Shown in pieces: positions 28,939-37,955 of a DNA stretch of 37,996 bases. The stretch's first letter is position 1; the number at the start of each line of letters is the position of its first letter. Position numbers and translations under genes: made by a program. Origin of the DNA: Neisseria sp. (GTDB taxonomy: Bacteria; Pseudomonadota; Gammaproteobacteria; Burkholderiales; Neisseriaceae); the NCBI GenBank assembly GCA_030538415.1, contig JAUNTY010000029.1, positions 1-37,996 on the forward strand, read 5' to 3'. The notes below the pieces were generated by a model. The model had not been told where the DNA came from. It saw nothing but the letters and a program-made list of their open reading frames with translations, and ran no database searches.

Positions 28939-31554
28939 ATGAATGCATCTGTCGACACCACCGTCAGCCCTGCGCAAGCCGAAGTGAATACTTTGGTGGC
29001 CAACGGCCTCGCCGCGCTCGACGCTTTCCGCCGGCTCAACCAGGAGCAAATCGACTACATCGTTGCCAAAGCCTCGATTGCCGCGCTCGACCAACACGGC
29101 GTATTGGCCATGCACGCAGTCGAAGAAACCGGCCGCGGCGTGTTTGAAGACAAAGCCACCAAAAACCTGTTTGCCTGCGAAAACGTGGTGCGCCGCCTGC
29201 GCGACCTCAAAACCGTCGGCATCATCAGCGAAGACGACGTGACCGGCATCACCGAAATCGCCGACCCCGTGGGCGTGGTGTGCGGCATCGTGCCCACCAC
29301 CAACCCCACTTCCACCACCATTTTCAAAGCGCTGATTTCGCTGAAAACCCGCAACCCGATTATTTTCTCGTTCCACCCTTCCGCCCAGCAATGCTCGGCA
29401 CACGCCGCCCAAATCGTGCGCGATGCCGCCATTGCCGCCGGTGCACCGGAAAACTGCATCCAATGGATTGAAAAGCCCTCGATGGAAGGCACTTCCTCGC
29501 TGATGAAACACCCCGGCGTGGCCACCATTCTCGCCACCGGCGGCAACGCCATGGTCGAAGCCGCCTATTCCTGCGGCAAACCCGCACTCGGCGTGGGCGC
29601 GGGCAACGTGCCCGCCTATGTGGAAAAATCCGCCAACATCCAACAGGCCGCGCACGACATCGTGATGTCGAAAGCATTCGACAACGGTATGATTTGCGCC
29701 AGTGAGCAGGCGGTGATTGCCGACAAGGAAATCTACGCCGAGCTCGTGGCCGAATTCAAATCCTACGGCGTTTATTTCGTGAATAAAAAAGAAAAAGCGC
29801 TGCTGGAAGAATTCATCTTCGGCGTGAAAGCAGGCGCCAAAAACTGCGGCGGTGCCAAGCTCAATGCCGCCGTGGTGGGCAAACCCGCCGCCTGGATTGC
29901 CGAGCAGGCCGGTTTCAAAGTGCCCGAAAAAACCAATATTCTGATTGCCGAATGCGCCGAAGTCGGCCCCGCCGAGCCGCTCACCCGCGAAAAACTCTCG
30001 CCGGTATTGGCCATGCTCAAAGCCGACAACACCGAACACGGCCTGACTCTGGCCGAGCAAATGGTGGAATTCGACGGCCTCGGCCACTCCGCCGCCATCC
30101 ACACCGCCGACGAAGCGCTTACCAAAACCTTCGGCGAGCGCGTGAAAGCCATCCGCGTGATTTGCAATTCGCCCTCCACTTTCGGCGGCATCGGCGACGT
30201 CTACAACGCCTTTTTGCCCTCGCTCACCCTCGGCTGCGGCTCCTACGGCAAAAACTCCGTCGGCAACAACGTGAGCGCCGTCAATCTATTGAACATCAAA
30301 AAAGTAGGCCGCAGGAGAAACAACATGCAATGGTTTAAAGTGCCCGCCAAAATCTATTTCGAACGCGATTCCATCCAATATCTGCAAGACATGAAAGATT
30401 GCGACAAAGTGATGATCGTCACCGACCGCTCGATGGTGGATTTGGGCTTCGTCGACAAAATCACCCACCAGCTCAACCTACGCAAAAACAAGGTTACCGT
30501 GCAGCTCTTTACCGATGTCGAGCCCGATCCGAGCGTGCAAACCGTGTATAAAGGCACCGACCTGATGCGCAGCTTCCAGCCCGACACCATCATCGCATTG
30601 GGCGGCGGCTCGGCCATGGACGCCGCCAAAGCCATGTGGCTTTTCTACGAGCAGCCGCAGGTGGATTTCGAAGACCTGGTGCAAAAATTCATGGACATCC
30701 GCAAACGTGCCTTCCGCTTCCCCGAGCTCGGCCGCAAAGCCAAATTCATCGGCATCCCCACCACATCCGGCACCGGCTCCGAGGTAACGCCGTTTACCGT
30801 GATTAGCGACGGCGACAAAAAATACCCGATTGCCGATTACTCGCTCACGCCCACCATCGCCATCGTCGACCCCGCGTTTACCATGACCGTGCCCGCCAGC
30901 GTGACCGCCGACACCGGCCTCGACGTGCTTACCCACGCCGTCGAAGCCTACGTGTCCGTACTCGCCAACGACTTCACCGACGGCCTCGCCCTGCAAGCCA
31001 TCAAGCTTGTGTTTGAGTTTCTCGAACGCTCCTACACCCACGGCGGCGCCGACCCCGAAGCGCGCGAACGCATGCACAACGCCTCCACCATCGCCGGTAT
31101 GGCCTTTGCCAACGCCTTTTTGGGCATGAACCACTCGCTCTCACACAAAGTGGGCGGCAAATTCCACACCCCGCACGGCCGCACCAACGCGATTTTCCTG
31201 CCGCACGTCATCCGCTACAACGGCACCCGCCCGCAGAAAACCGCCACCTGGCCGAAATACAACTTCTACAAAGCCGACGTGAAATTCCAGGAAATCGCCC
31301 GCATGCTCGGCCTGCCCTGCAACACCCCGGCCGAAGGCGTGGAATCCTTCGCCAAAGCCTGCGACGAGCTCGCGCGCAAAGTGGGCATCAAAATGTCGTT
31401 CAAAGAGCAAGGCATCGACGAGCAAGCCTTTATGGCCGCCCGCCGCGAGCTGGCGCTCTTGGCTTATGAAGACCAATGCTCCCCCGCCAACCCGCGCCTG
31501 CCGATGGTGGCCGACATGGAAGAAATCCTCACCAAGGCTTATTATGGCGAATAA
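28939..31554 (+). CDS. adhE: Bifunctional acetaldehyde-CoA/alcohol dehydrogenase
   Basis: Converts acetyl-CoA to acetaldehyde and then ethanol, re-oxidising two NADH in fermentation. 871 residues from ATG 28939 (E. coli 891). The first half is an aldehyde dehydrogenase: CGIVPTTNPTSTTIFKALISLKTRN (~114-138, cited as GIVPTTNPTSTTIFK), ATGGNAMV, GVGAGNVPAYV and the catalytic Cys in NGMICASEQAV. A linker RRRNNMQWFKVPAKIYF leads to an iron-dependent alcohol dehydrogenase: IIALGGGSAMDAAKAMW, TTSGTGSEVTPFTV, and iron ligands in GLDVLTHAVEAY and NHSLSHKVGGKFHTPHG. GGAG lies about 11 bases before ATG. Candidate FNR promoter upstream. A 74 bp Correia element follows within 8 bases of the stop. Confidence 0.96.
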   Translation: MNASVDTTVSPAQAEVNTLVANGLAALDAFRRLNQEQIDYIVAKASIAALDQHGVLAMHAVEETGRGVFEDKATKNLFACENVVRRLRDLKTVGIISEDDVTGITEIADPVGVVCGIVPTTNPTSTTIFKALISLKTRNPIIFSFHPSAQQCSAHAAQIVRDAAIAAGAPENCIQWIEKPSMEGTSSLMKHPGVATILATGGNAMVEAAYSCGKPALGVGAGNVPAYVEKSANIQQAAHDIVMSKAFDNGMICASEQAVIADKEIYAELVAEFKSYGVYFVNKKEKALLEEFIFGVKAGAKNCGGAKLNAAVVGKPAAWIAEQAGFKVPEKTNILIAECAEVGPAEPLTREKLSPVLAMLKADNTEHGLTLAEQMVEFDGLGHSAAIHTADEALTKTFGERVKAIRVICNSPSTFGGIGDVYNAFLPSLTLGCGSYGKNSVGNNVSAVNLLNIKKVGRRRNNMQWFKVPAKIYFERDSIQYLQDMKDCDKVMIVTDRSMVDLGFVDKITHQLNLRKNKVTVQLFTDVEPDPSVQTVYKGTDLMRSFQPDTIIALGGGSAMDAAKAMWLFYEQPQVDFEDLVQKFMDIRKRAFRFPELGRKAKFIGIPTTSGTGSEVTPFTVISDGDKKYPIADYSLTPTIAIVDPAFTMTVPASVTADTGLDVLTHAVEAYVSVLANDFTDGLALQAIKLVFEFLERSYTHGGADPEARERMHNASTIAGMAFANAFLGMNHSLSHKVGGKFHTPHGRTNAIFLPHVIRYNGTRPQKTATWPKYNFYKADVKFQEIARMLGLPCNTPAEGVESFAKACDELARKVGIKMSFKEQGIDEQAFMAARRELALLAYEDQCSPANPRLPMVADMEEILTKAYYGE

Positions 31555-31561
31555 GGATTGG

Positions 31562-31635
31562 TATAGTCGGAGATGTAGATTCTGATACAAGGCGGCGAGC
31601 CAACGCCGTAGCAGAAACTCATTTCTTCGACTATA
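31562..31635. repeat. Mini Correia-type element, 74 bp
   Basis: Ends TATAGTCGGAGATG.. and ..CATTTCTTCGACTATA. Compared with the 110 bp copy at 23675, the part between two GGCGAG repeats is missing, joining GGCGAGCC to AACGCCG. Located just after adhE. Confidence 0.85.
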
Positions 31636-31641
31636 TTGAAG

Positions 31642-31677
31642 AAAGGCCGTCTGAAAAGATTGTTTCAGACGGCCTTT
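31642..31677 (+). terminator. DUS-pair terminator after adhE
   Basis: 15 bp arms (31642-31656 and 31663-31677) with TTTTTA following; probably the native adhE terminator, displaced by the mini Correia element. Confidence 0.85.
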
Positions 31678-31721
31678 TTATCACTTGGATTCAAAACAGT
31701 TAATAGCAATCTTGTTTTCCA

Positions 31722-31737
31722 ATAGCGTATACGCTAT
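31722..31737. promoter_or_regulatory. Palindromic operator of the PIN/RHH toxin-antitoxin locus
   Basis: ATAGCGTATACGCTAT is a perfect 16 bp palindrome 10 bases before the ATG of the toxin remnant. Ribbon-helix-helix antitoxins bind such sites to repress their own operon. Confidence 0.55.
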
Positions 31738-31747
31738 CATCAATAGC

Positions 31748-32272
31748 ATGAAAATTTTATTATATATCAATATTTTAATCGGCAACTGCTTGGGTTCTGG
31801 TGTCAATTCCAAAAAATTAAGATAGCAAGACGGCGAGCCGCAGAAAGTACAGCTAGTACGGCAAGGCAAGTCAACGCTGCTAGATTATTTTTTTGGATTG
31901 GTATTAGCCGCCAACCGCATACTTGCCGCCTGTTTGCAAGGGCGGTTGACACCGCTGATGGGTGCAGCACTATTGGCCGAGTATGAAGACGTTGTCGGGC
32001 GGGATGAAGTGTTTGCTTCCGGCCACTTGAACCGCTCAGGGCGCAATGAAGTATTGGATGCCCTGTTCAGCGTATGCGAATGGACGCGGATTTACTACCT
32101 ATGGCGGCCAAACCTGTCCGACGAGGGCGACAATCATATTTTGGAGCTGGCGGTAGCGGGGCAGGCCGATTTTGTGGTAACGCGGAATATCAAAGATTTC
32201 AACCGCGCCCAATTACTGTTTCCTTCTGTGCAAATTTGCCTGCCGGAAACTTTACTGGAGGAATTGAAATGA
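31748..32272 (+). pseudogene. PIN-domain toxin (VapC-like), split by a Correia-like element
   Basis: The 5' part reads MKILLYINILIGNCLGSG from ATG 31748, the typical start of a PIN RNase except that the invariant DTN motif has become YIN, losing the first catalytic Asp. A stop arises at 31823 inside a Correia-like insertion (31804-31901). After the insertion the domain resumes: ANRILAACLQGRLTPLMGAALLAEYEDVVGR, with the later acidic residues intact (LSDEGDNHILELAVAGQADFVVTRNIKDF). The gene ends in ATGA overlapping the antitoxin start. Without the insertion the product would be about 140 residues. An in-frame TTG at 31898 could start a truncated piece but it would lack the first active-site strand. 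Considered inactive. Confidence 0.8.
31804..31901. repeat. Divergent Correia-like element inside the PIN gene
   Basis: About 98 bp. The core (ACGGCGAGCCGCAG, AGTAC, AGCTAGTACGGCAAGGC, TCAACGCTG) is clearly Correia, but the ends differ from TATAGT: the arms are CAATTCCAAAAAATTAAG and the complement of the 31879-31901 segment, matching at roughly 17 of 23 positions. It interrupts the toxin reading frame. Confidence 0.75.
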
Positions 32273-32481
32273 GCTCGATGACTTTGCGGCTTTCCGATGA
32301 AAAACACAAGCGCCTGAAAGCGCTGGCTGTGGCTCGCGGCGTCAGCGTCAATAAATTGCTGGATGAAGCGGCCACGGTGATGCTGGCTGAATTTGATGCG
32401 GAAACCCGCTTTACCGCCCGTGCCGCGCGCGGTGATATTAAGCGCGGTCTGGATTTGCTGGACAAGGCCTTGCAGCGTTAA
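32269..32481 (+). CDS. Ribbon-helix-helix (CopG-like) antitoxin
   Basis: A 70-residue protein. Start at ATG 32269, overlapping the toxin stop by ATGA, with GGAGG 7 bases upstream. The N-terminus MSSMTLRLSDEKHKRLKALAVARGVSVNKLLDEAA is a textbook ribbon-helix-helix: a beta strand TLRLS followed by two helices, the fold of CopG/Arc antitoxins. The C-terminal part (FDAETRFTARAARGDIKRGLDLLDKAL) would wrap the toxin. The toxin upstream is broken, so this is an orphan antitoxin that may still bind the palindrome at 31722-31737. Order toxin then antitoxin is less common than the reverse but known for PIN families. Confidence 0.8.
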   Translation: MSSMTLRLSDEKHKRLKALAVARGVSVNKLLDEAATVMLAEFDAETRFTARAARGDIKRGLDLLDKALQR

Positions 32482-32562
32482 GGCTGCCCTACTCGCCTGC
32501 TTCTGCGTTGCTTTGCCAACCATACGCAGTAGTGAAGAAGCTGTTCCGCAATCATGGGCAAA

Positions 32563-32589
32563 GGCCGTCTGAACGCTTTCAGACGGCCT
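32563..32589 (+). terminator. DUS-pair terminator after antitoxin
   Basis: AAGGCCGTCTGAA and TTCAGACGGCCTT with a 3-4 base loop. Confidence 0.75.
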
Positions 32590-32627
32590 TGTATCTTGTA
32601 TAAATCCACTCAAATAAACCGATTCTT

Positions 32628-32636
32628 TGCTATAAT
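32628..32636 (+). promoter_or_regulatory. Extended -10 promoter of pnp
   Basis: TGCTATAAT at 32628-32636, a perfect extended -10. The predicted start point falls at about 32642, inside the left arm of a DUS hairpin. Confidence 0.5.
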
Positions 32637-32638
32637 CC

Positions 32639-32678
32639 GCTTTCAGACGGCCTGATGATTTGAAGGCCGTCTGAAAGC
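32639..32678 (+). other. DUS hairpin at the extreme 5' end of pnp mRNA
   Basis: Perfect 15 bp arms (32639-32653 and 32664-32678), 10-base loop, located between the pnp -10 and the gene rather than after a gene. It would form a 5' stem-loop in the leader, possibly affecting stability or processing. Confidence 0.55.
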
Positions 32679-32778
32679 ATATTTTCCCCGCCGCATCTGT
32701 CTGAAACCCTAACCATGCGCATGGTTTCGTGTGCATCATTAGTGTTTTAGCGGTGCGGCATCAACCGAAAGGAACAAA

Positions 32779-34908
<2,130 letters not shown>

Positions 34909-34930
34909 TCTTGCTTAATCTGCTGTTTGA

Positions 34931-34970
34931 AACAAGGCCGTCTGAAAAGATTTTTTCAGACGGCCTTGTT
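34931..34970 (+). terminator. DUS-pair terminator after pnp
   Basis: 18 bp arms (34931-34948 and 34953-34970), 4-base loop, about 20 bases after the stop. Confidence 0.85.
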
Positions 34971-34984
34971 TATTGGCTGTCGAA

Positions 34985-35059
34985 TATAGTGGAATCACTG
35001 CAAAACCGATACGGCGTTGCTACACCTTGCCGTAGCAGAAACCAATTTCTTCAACTATA
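34985..35059. repeat. Rearranged Correia-type element, 75 bp
   Basis: Starts TATAGTGGAATCACTG and ends CCAATTTCTTCAACTATA. The inside pairs TACGGC with GCCGTA; the right side matches the right half of the 23675 copy (CCGTAGCAGAAAC), and the left looks like the same half inverted. Confidence 0.65.
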
Positions 35060-35083
35060 GCTATCGATGCGTAGCGGATGCCG

Positions 35084-35103
35084 CATGGGCTTTGCCCACG
35101 AAA
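35084..35103 (+). repeat. Degenerate GTGGGC hairpin unit
   Basis: CATGGGCTTTGCCCACGAAA; faces the unit at 35248-35268 across a Correia element. Confidence 0.5.
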
Positions 35104-35131
35104 AAATGCAGGCCGGAATAAACCTTCGATA

Positions 35132-35237
35132 TATAGTCGTTTCAATTTAGATTGAGACAAGGCAGCAAGCCGCAGACAGTACAGATAGCACGGCTAGGTG
35201 CAGCAACGCTGTATCAAACTAAATTGAAACGACTATA
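35132..35237. repeat. Full Correia-type element, 106 bp
   Basis: Ends TATAGTCGTTTCAATTTAG and CTAAATTGAAACGACTATA are perfectly inverted; the core has GACAAGGCAGCAAGCCGCAG, ACAGTACAGATAGCACGGC and GCAACGCTGTA. A second copy of the same end type starts at 37952. Confidence 0.9.
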
Positions 35238-35247
35238 AAACAAAAAA

Positions 35248-35268
35248 CGTGGGCGAAGCCCACGCTAC
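35248..35268 (-). repeat. GTGGGC hairpin repeat unit
   Basis: CGTGGGC, GAA, GCCCACGCTAC. Confidence 0.65.
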
Positions 35269-35333
35269 AAGAATTGCCGCTGATTATCGCCAACGTGAGC
35301 CCGGGATAAGCATTTTAAGCAATTACCGGGATT

Positions 35334-35690
35334 TCAGCCATGGCCAAACAACACGGCTTTTCCGTAACATTCCCGCTCAAGCTCGCGCACATCTGCGGTA
35401 ATCTGCAGGCGCACCCCTGCCTGCAGCAGCGGCGTCAGCGCCGCCACCAGGTTTTCGGCCAATGCCGCCCTCACCGCCATCGTGCGGCCGCTCAACAGCG
35501 ACAGGGTCAGGTGCACAAACGCATCCGCCTCTCCGTCGCCCACGCAATAATCATGATGGCAAAGCGCCCGGCTCTTGATGTGATCCGGCTCGAATTCGCC
35601 GCTGGCAATCAAGACCCGGTTCAGCGCCCTCAAGGCGGCCTTCGGCTCGACATAGAGATTGTCGGTATATTCCATCAGTAAATGCGGCAT
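35334..35690 (-). CDS. 5-carboxymethyl-2-hydroxymuconate isomerase-like tautomerase
   Basis: A 118-residue member of the CHMI branch of the tautomerase superfamily, with the N-terminal proline as catalytic base. Start set at ATG 35690 (MPHLLMEYTDNLYVEP), preceded by a strong AAGGAGG 7-8 bases upstream; the frame open to 35732 is not used. The opening residues match HpaF-type isomerases (MPHxxxExxDN), and FVHLTLSLLSGRTMAVRAALAENL fits the second conserved segment. No homoprotocatechuate pathway genes lie nearby, so the actual substrate is uncertain. It follows pmbA by 64 bases in the same orientation and may be read from the same transcript. Confidence 0.85.
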   Translation of the reverse strand: MPHLLMEYTDNLYVEPKAALRALNRVLIASGEFEPDHIKSRALCHHDYCVGDGEADAFVHLTLSLLSGRTMAVRAALAENLVAALTPLLQAGVRLQITADVRELERECYGKAVLFGHG

Positions 35691-35754
35691 AAACACCTCC
35701 TTATCGGTTTGCCATTCAGTAATCTGAATCAATCATGCCGGTTTCAAACTGCGG

Positions 35755-37083
35755 CTATGCCCCCGCTACGGTCATCTCGCCTACCCACACCGAGCCGACT
35801 TTGTGCGCCGAGCGTTTGAGCGCGTCGTCGGCCACGCCGAGGATGTTGCGGTACATATCCTGCAAACGCCCGGCGATGGTGATTTCCTGCACCGGATAGG
35901 CAATCACGCCGTCTTCCACCCAAAAGCCCGCCGCGCCGCGCGAATAATCGCCAGTGAGCATATTCACGCCCTGCCCCATCAATTCGGTAATCAACAGGCC
36001 GCTGCCCATTTCACGCAACAAATCGCTTTGAGCGGCATGACTGGCGTTTAAGTGCAGATTGTGCGCACCGCCTGCGTTGGCGGTGGTTTGCATACCGAGT
36101 TTGCGGGCGCTGTAGCTGCTGAGGAAATAGCCTGCGACCGTGCCGTTTTCAATCACAAAGCGCGGGCGCGTCGCCACGCCTTCGGCATCGAAATAAGTGC
36201 TGCCGAGCGCGCGCGGGATGTGCGGCTCTTCGCGCAGGCTCAACCAATCGGGCAAAAGTTGTTGGCCGAGGCTGTCGGTGAGGAAACTGCTTTGGCGGTA
36301 GAGTGCGCCGCCGCTCAAGCCGCCGACCAGGTGGCCGATCAAGCCGCCCGCCACGGTCGCGTCAAACACCACCGGATATTGGCCGGTGGCAATACTTCTG
36401 CCGCCCAAACGGGCCACCGTGCGCCGGGCGGCGGTGCGGCCTATGCTTTCGGGCGCGGCCAAATCGTCGCGGCTGCGGGCCAGGTCGTACCAATAATCGC
36501 GCTGCATGCCGTTTTCATCGGCAGCCACCACGCTGCAGGAAATACTGTGGCGCGAACCTTGGGCATGATGCAGGAAACCGTGGCTGTTGCCATACACATA
36601 TTGATAATGGCCGGTATGCACTTCCGCGCCTTCGGAATTTTCAATCCGCTTGTCGAAGCCCAAGGCCGCTGTTTCGCATTGCTGCGCCAATTCCGCCGCC
36701 GCTTCGGCGGGCAAGTCCCATTCGTGGTAGCTGTCGAGTTCGCCGAACGCCGTCGCCATCAAATCCGCATCGGCCAAGCCCGCGCAATCGTCTTCGGCGG
36801 TGTAGCGGGCAATGTCGAGCGCAGCGCGGACGGTGTCCTGCAAGGCTTGTGCCGAAAAATCAGCGGTGCTGGCGCGGCCTTTACGTTGACCGACATACAC
36901 GGTGATGTCGAGCGATTTGTCCTGCTGGTATTCGATTTGCTCGATGTCGCCCAAGCGCACGTTGACGCTCTGCCCCAATGATTCGCTCAAATCGGCTTCG
37001 GCAGCAGTCGCACCGCCCTGTTTGGCCAGCGCCAGAGCCTGTTCGCACAAGGCGCTTAATTCGTTTGCTTGATGGTTGAACAT
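35755..37083 (-). CDS. pmbA: Metalloprotease PmbA (TldE)
   Basis: Partner of TldD in a zinc metalloprotease that degrades unfolded peptides and matures certain peptide antibiotics and CcdA-type antitoxins. 442 residues from ATG 37083 (MFNHQANELSALCEQA), with GGAA upstream; the eight-codon extension to 37107 is less likely. Agreement with E. coli PmbA is visible throughout: GDIEQIEYQQDKSLDITVYVGQRKGRAST, ALDIARYTAEDDCAGLAD, GNSHGFLHHAQGSRHS, YSARKLGMQTTANAGGAHN, ELMGQGVNMLTGDYSRGAAGFWVEDG (each listed as short landmarks). It is divergent from darP, the same arrangement as pmbA/yjgA in E. coli. Confidence 0.95.
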   Translation of the reverse strand: MFNHQANELSALCEQALALAKQGGATAAEADLSESLGQSVNVRLGDIEQIEYQQDKSLDITVYVGQRKGRASTADFSAQALQDTVRAALDIARYTAEDDCAGLADADLMATAFGELDSYHEWDLPAEAAAELAQQCETAALGFDKRIENSEGAEVHTGHYQYVYGNSHGFLHHAQGSRHSISCSVVAADENGMQRDYWYDLARSRDDLAAPESIGRTAARRTVARLGGRSIATGQYPVVFDATVAGGLIGHLVGGLSGGALYRQSSFLTDSLGQQLLPDWLSLREEPHIPRALGSTYFDAEGVATRPRFVIENGTVAGYFLSSYSARKLGMQTTANAGGAHNLHLNASHAAQSDLLREMGSGLLITELMGQGVNMLTGDYSRGAAGFWVEDGVIAYPVQEITIAGRLQDMYRNILGVADDALKRSAHKVGSVWVGEMTVAGA

Positions 37084-37173
37084 GGATATTCCGAGAATCA
37101 ATATCATGCCATTTTAACCGTTTTCAGACGGTCTCGGCAAAAATGTGGCTATCGGCAGGATTGGTGCTGCCTG

Positions 37174-37182
37174 TGTTACAAT
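37174..37182 (+). promoter_or_regulatory. Extended -10 promoter of darP
   Basis: TGTTACAAT at 37174-37182 (TGn plus TACAAT), 27 bases before the darP start. Confidence 0.45.
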
Positions 37183-37208
37183 TCAGTATTATTTTTCGAG
37201 GCAACACC

Positions 37209-37748
37209 ATGAGCGACAACCAAGATCAAGAGTGGATCAGCAAAACCCGCATGAAAAAGCAGATGAACGACTTGCAGGATTTGGGCGTTCAGCTCACCAA
37301 ACTTTCCGCCGACACGCTGAAAAAAATCGGTCTGCCCGACGACTTGCTCGAAGCGGTGTTGGCGCACAAAAAAATCACCGCCAACGGCGCGCTCAAACGC
37401 CAAACCCAATACATCGGCCGATTGATGCGCGACATCGACCCCGCGCCGATTGAAGCCTATCTGGCCAAACTACGCGGCGACAATGCGGCGCACAATGCCT
37501 TGATGCAGCGGATCGAGCAAGCCCGCGAACGGCTGATTGCCAGCGACGACGCGCTCACCGCCTTCATCAGCGACTACCCCAACGCCGACGCGGGCAAACT
37601 ACGCACCCTTGTGCGCAATACCCGCAAAGAGCAGGAATTGAACAAACCACCGAAAAATTTCCGCGCCCTGTTTCAGGAAATCAAACTGGTGATGGCGGGC
37701 GACAGCGAAGCCGTCGGCAACAACGATTACGACGCCGACGAAGATTGA
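37209..37748 (+). CDS. darP: Ribosome biogenesis factor DarP (YjgA, DUF615)
   Basis: Associates with late 50S precursors and promotes peptidyl transferase centre maturation. 179 residues from ATG 37209 (MSDNQDQEWISKTRMKKQMN), with GAGG 8 bases upstream; the longer open frame from 37143 covers the promoter. Family features: SKTRMKKQMNDLQDLGVQLTKLS (as short landmarks KTRMKKQM and LQDLGVQL), LPDDLLEAVLAHKKITANGALKRQTQYIGRLMRD, and a C-terminal LRTLVRNTRKEQELNKPPKNFRALFQEIK. The tail is acidic (NNDYDADED). Divergent from pmbA, a conserved pairing in gamma- and betaproteobacteria. Confidence 0.94.
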   Translation: MSDNQDQEWISKTRMKKQMNDLQDLGVQLTKLSADTLKKIGLPDDLLEAVLAHKKITANGALKRQTQYIGRLMRDIDPAPIEAYLAKLRGDNAAHNALMQRIEQARERLIASDDALTAFISDYPNADAGKLRTLVRNTRKEQELNKPPKNFRALFQEIKLVMAGDSEAVGNNDYDADED

Positions 37749-37763
37749 GCAGCCACCATCAAC

Positions 37764-37793
37764 AAGGCCGTCTGAACGCGTTCAGACGGCCTT
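37764..37793 (+). terminator. Perfect 30 bp DUS palindrome after darP
   Basis: AAGGCCGTCTGAACG joined directly to its complement, 37764-37793. It lies between darP and the convergent microprotein gene and can end both. Confidence 0.8.
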
Positions 37794-37811
37794 TGCTAGA
37801 ATTCAGACAGC

Positions 37812-37907
37812 TCAACGGAGATAATGCTCCGCCAGCCAAACTGCGCCCAAAGTTGCCATGGATGCCAAGCCGAAGCCGACAATCAGGCTCAAAAACAGGG
37901 CAGACAT
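37812..37907 (-). CDS. Predicted 31-residue single-span membrane microprotein
   Basis: Reading leftward from ATG 37907: MSALFLSLIVGFGLASMATL then GAVWLAEHYLR and stop TGA at 37814-37812. GGAGG lies 6 bases before the ATG. One membrane segment (~3-26) and a short charged tail, so it would sit in the inner membrane. Its size and build recall small subunits of membrane complexes, but I recognise no family. It lies between the darP terminator and a Correia element whose end supplies a TATAAT (37955-37950 on the minus strand) about 43 bases upstream. Short length leaves some doubt. Confidence 0.6.
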   Translation of the reverse strand: MSALFLSLIVGFGLASMATLGAVWLAEHYLR

Positions 37908-37949
37908 GATATCCTCCGCGTTGGCATACCGCTCTCTATAATCGAAGAA

Positions 37950-37955
37950 ATTATA
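37950..37955 (-). promoter_or_regulatory. TATAAT created at a Correia element end
   Basis: On the minus strand the Correia end CGACTATA continues into AT, giving TATAAT. TTGTCT lies 19 bases upstream inside the element. Correia-end promoters are known in Neisseria; activity here is inferred. Confidence 0.4.

Larger units (their letters stand above)
34971..35333. other. Repeat-only gap between pnp and the CHMI-like gene
   Basis: No gene. It consists of a 75 bp Correia derivative (34985-35059), a degenerate GTGGGC unit (35084-35103), a full Correia element (35132-35237) and another GTGGGC unit (35248-35268). Confidence 0.7.

Noticed and set aside
28879-30102. 407-codon leftward frame over adhE
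   Set aside because: Antisense shadow of a well supported dehydrogenase.
31898-32272. Functional truncated PIN toxin from TTG 31898
   Set aside because: It would lack the first strand and catalytic Asp of the PIN fold and has no ribosome site; better explained as the 3' part of a split gene.
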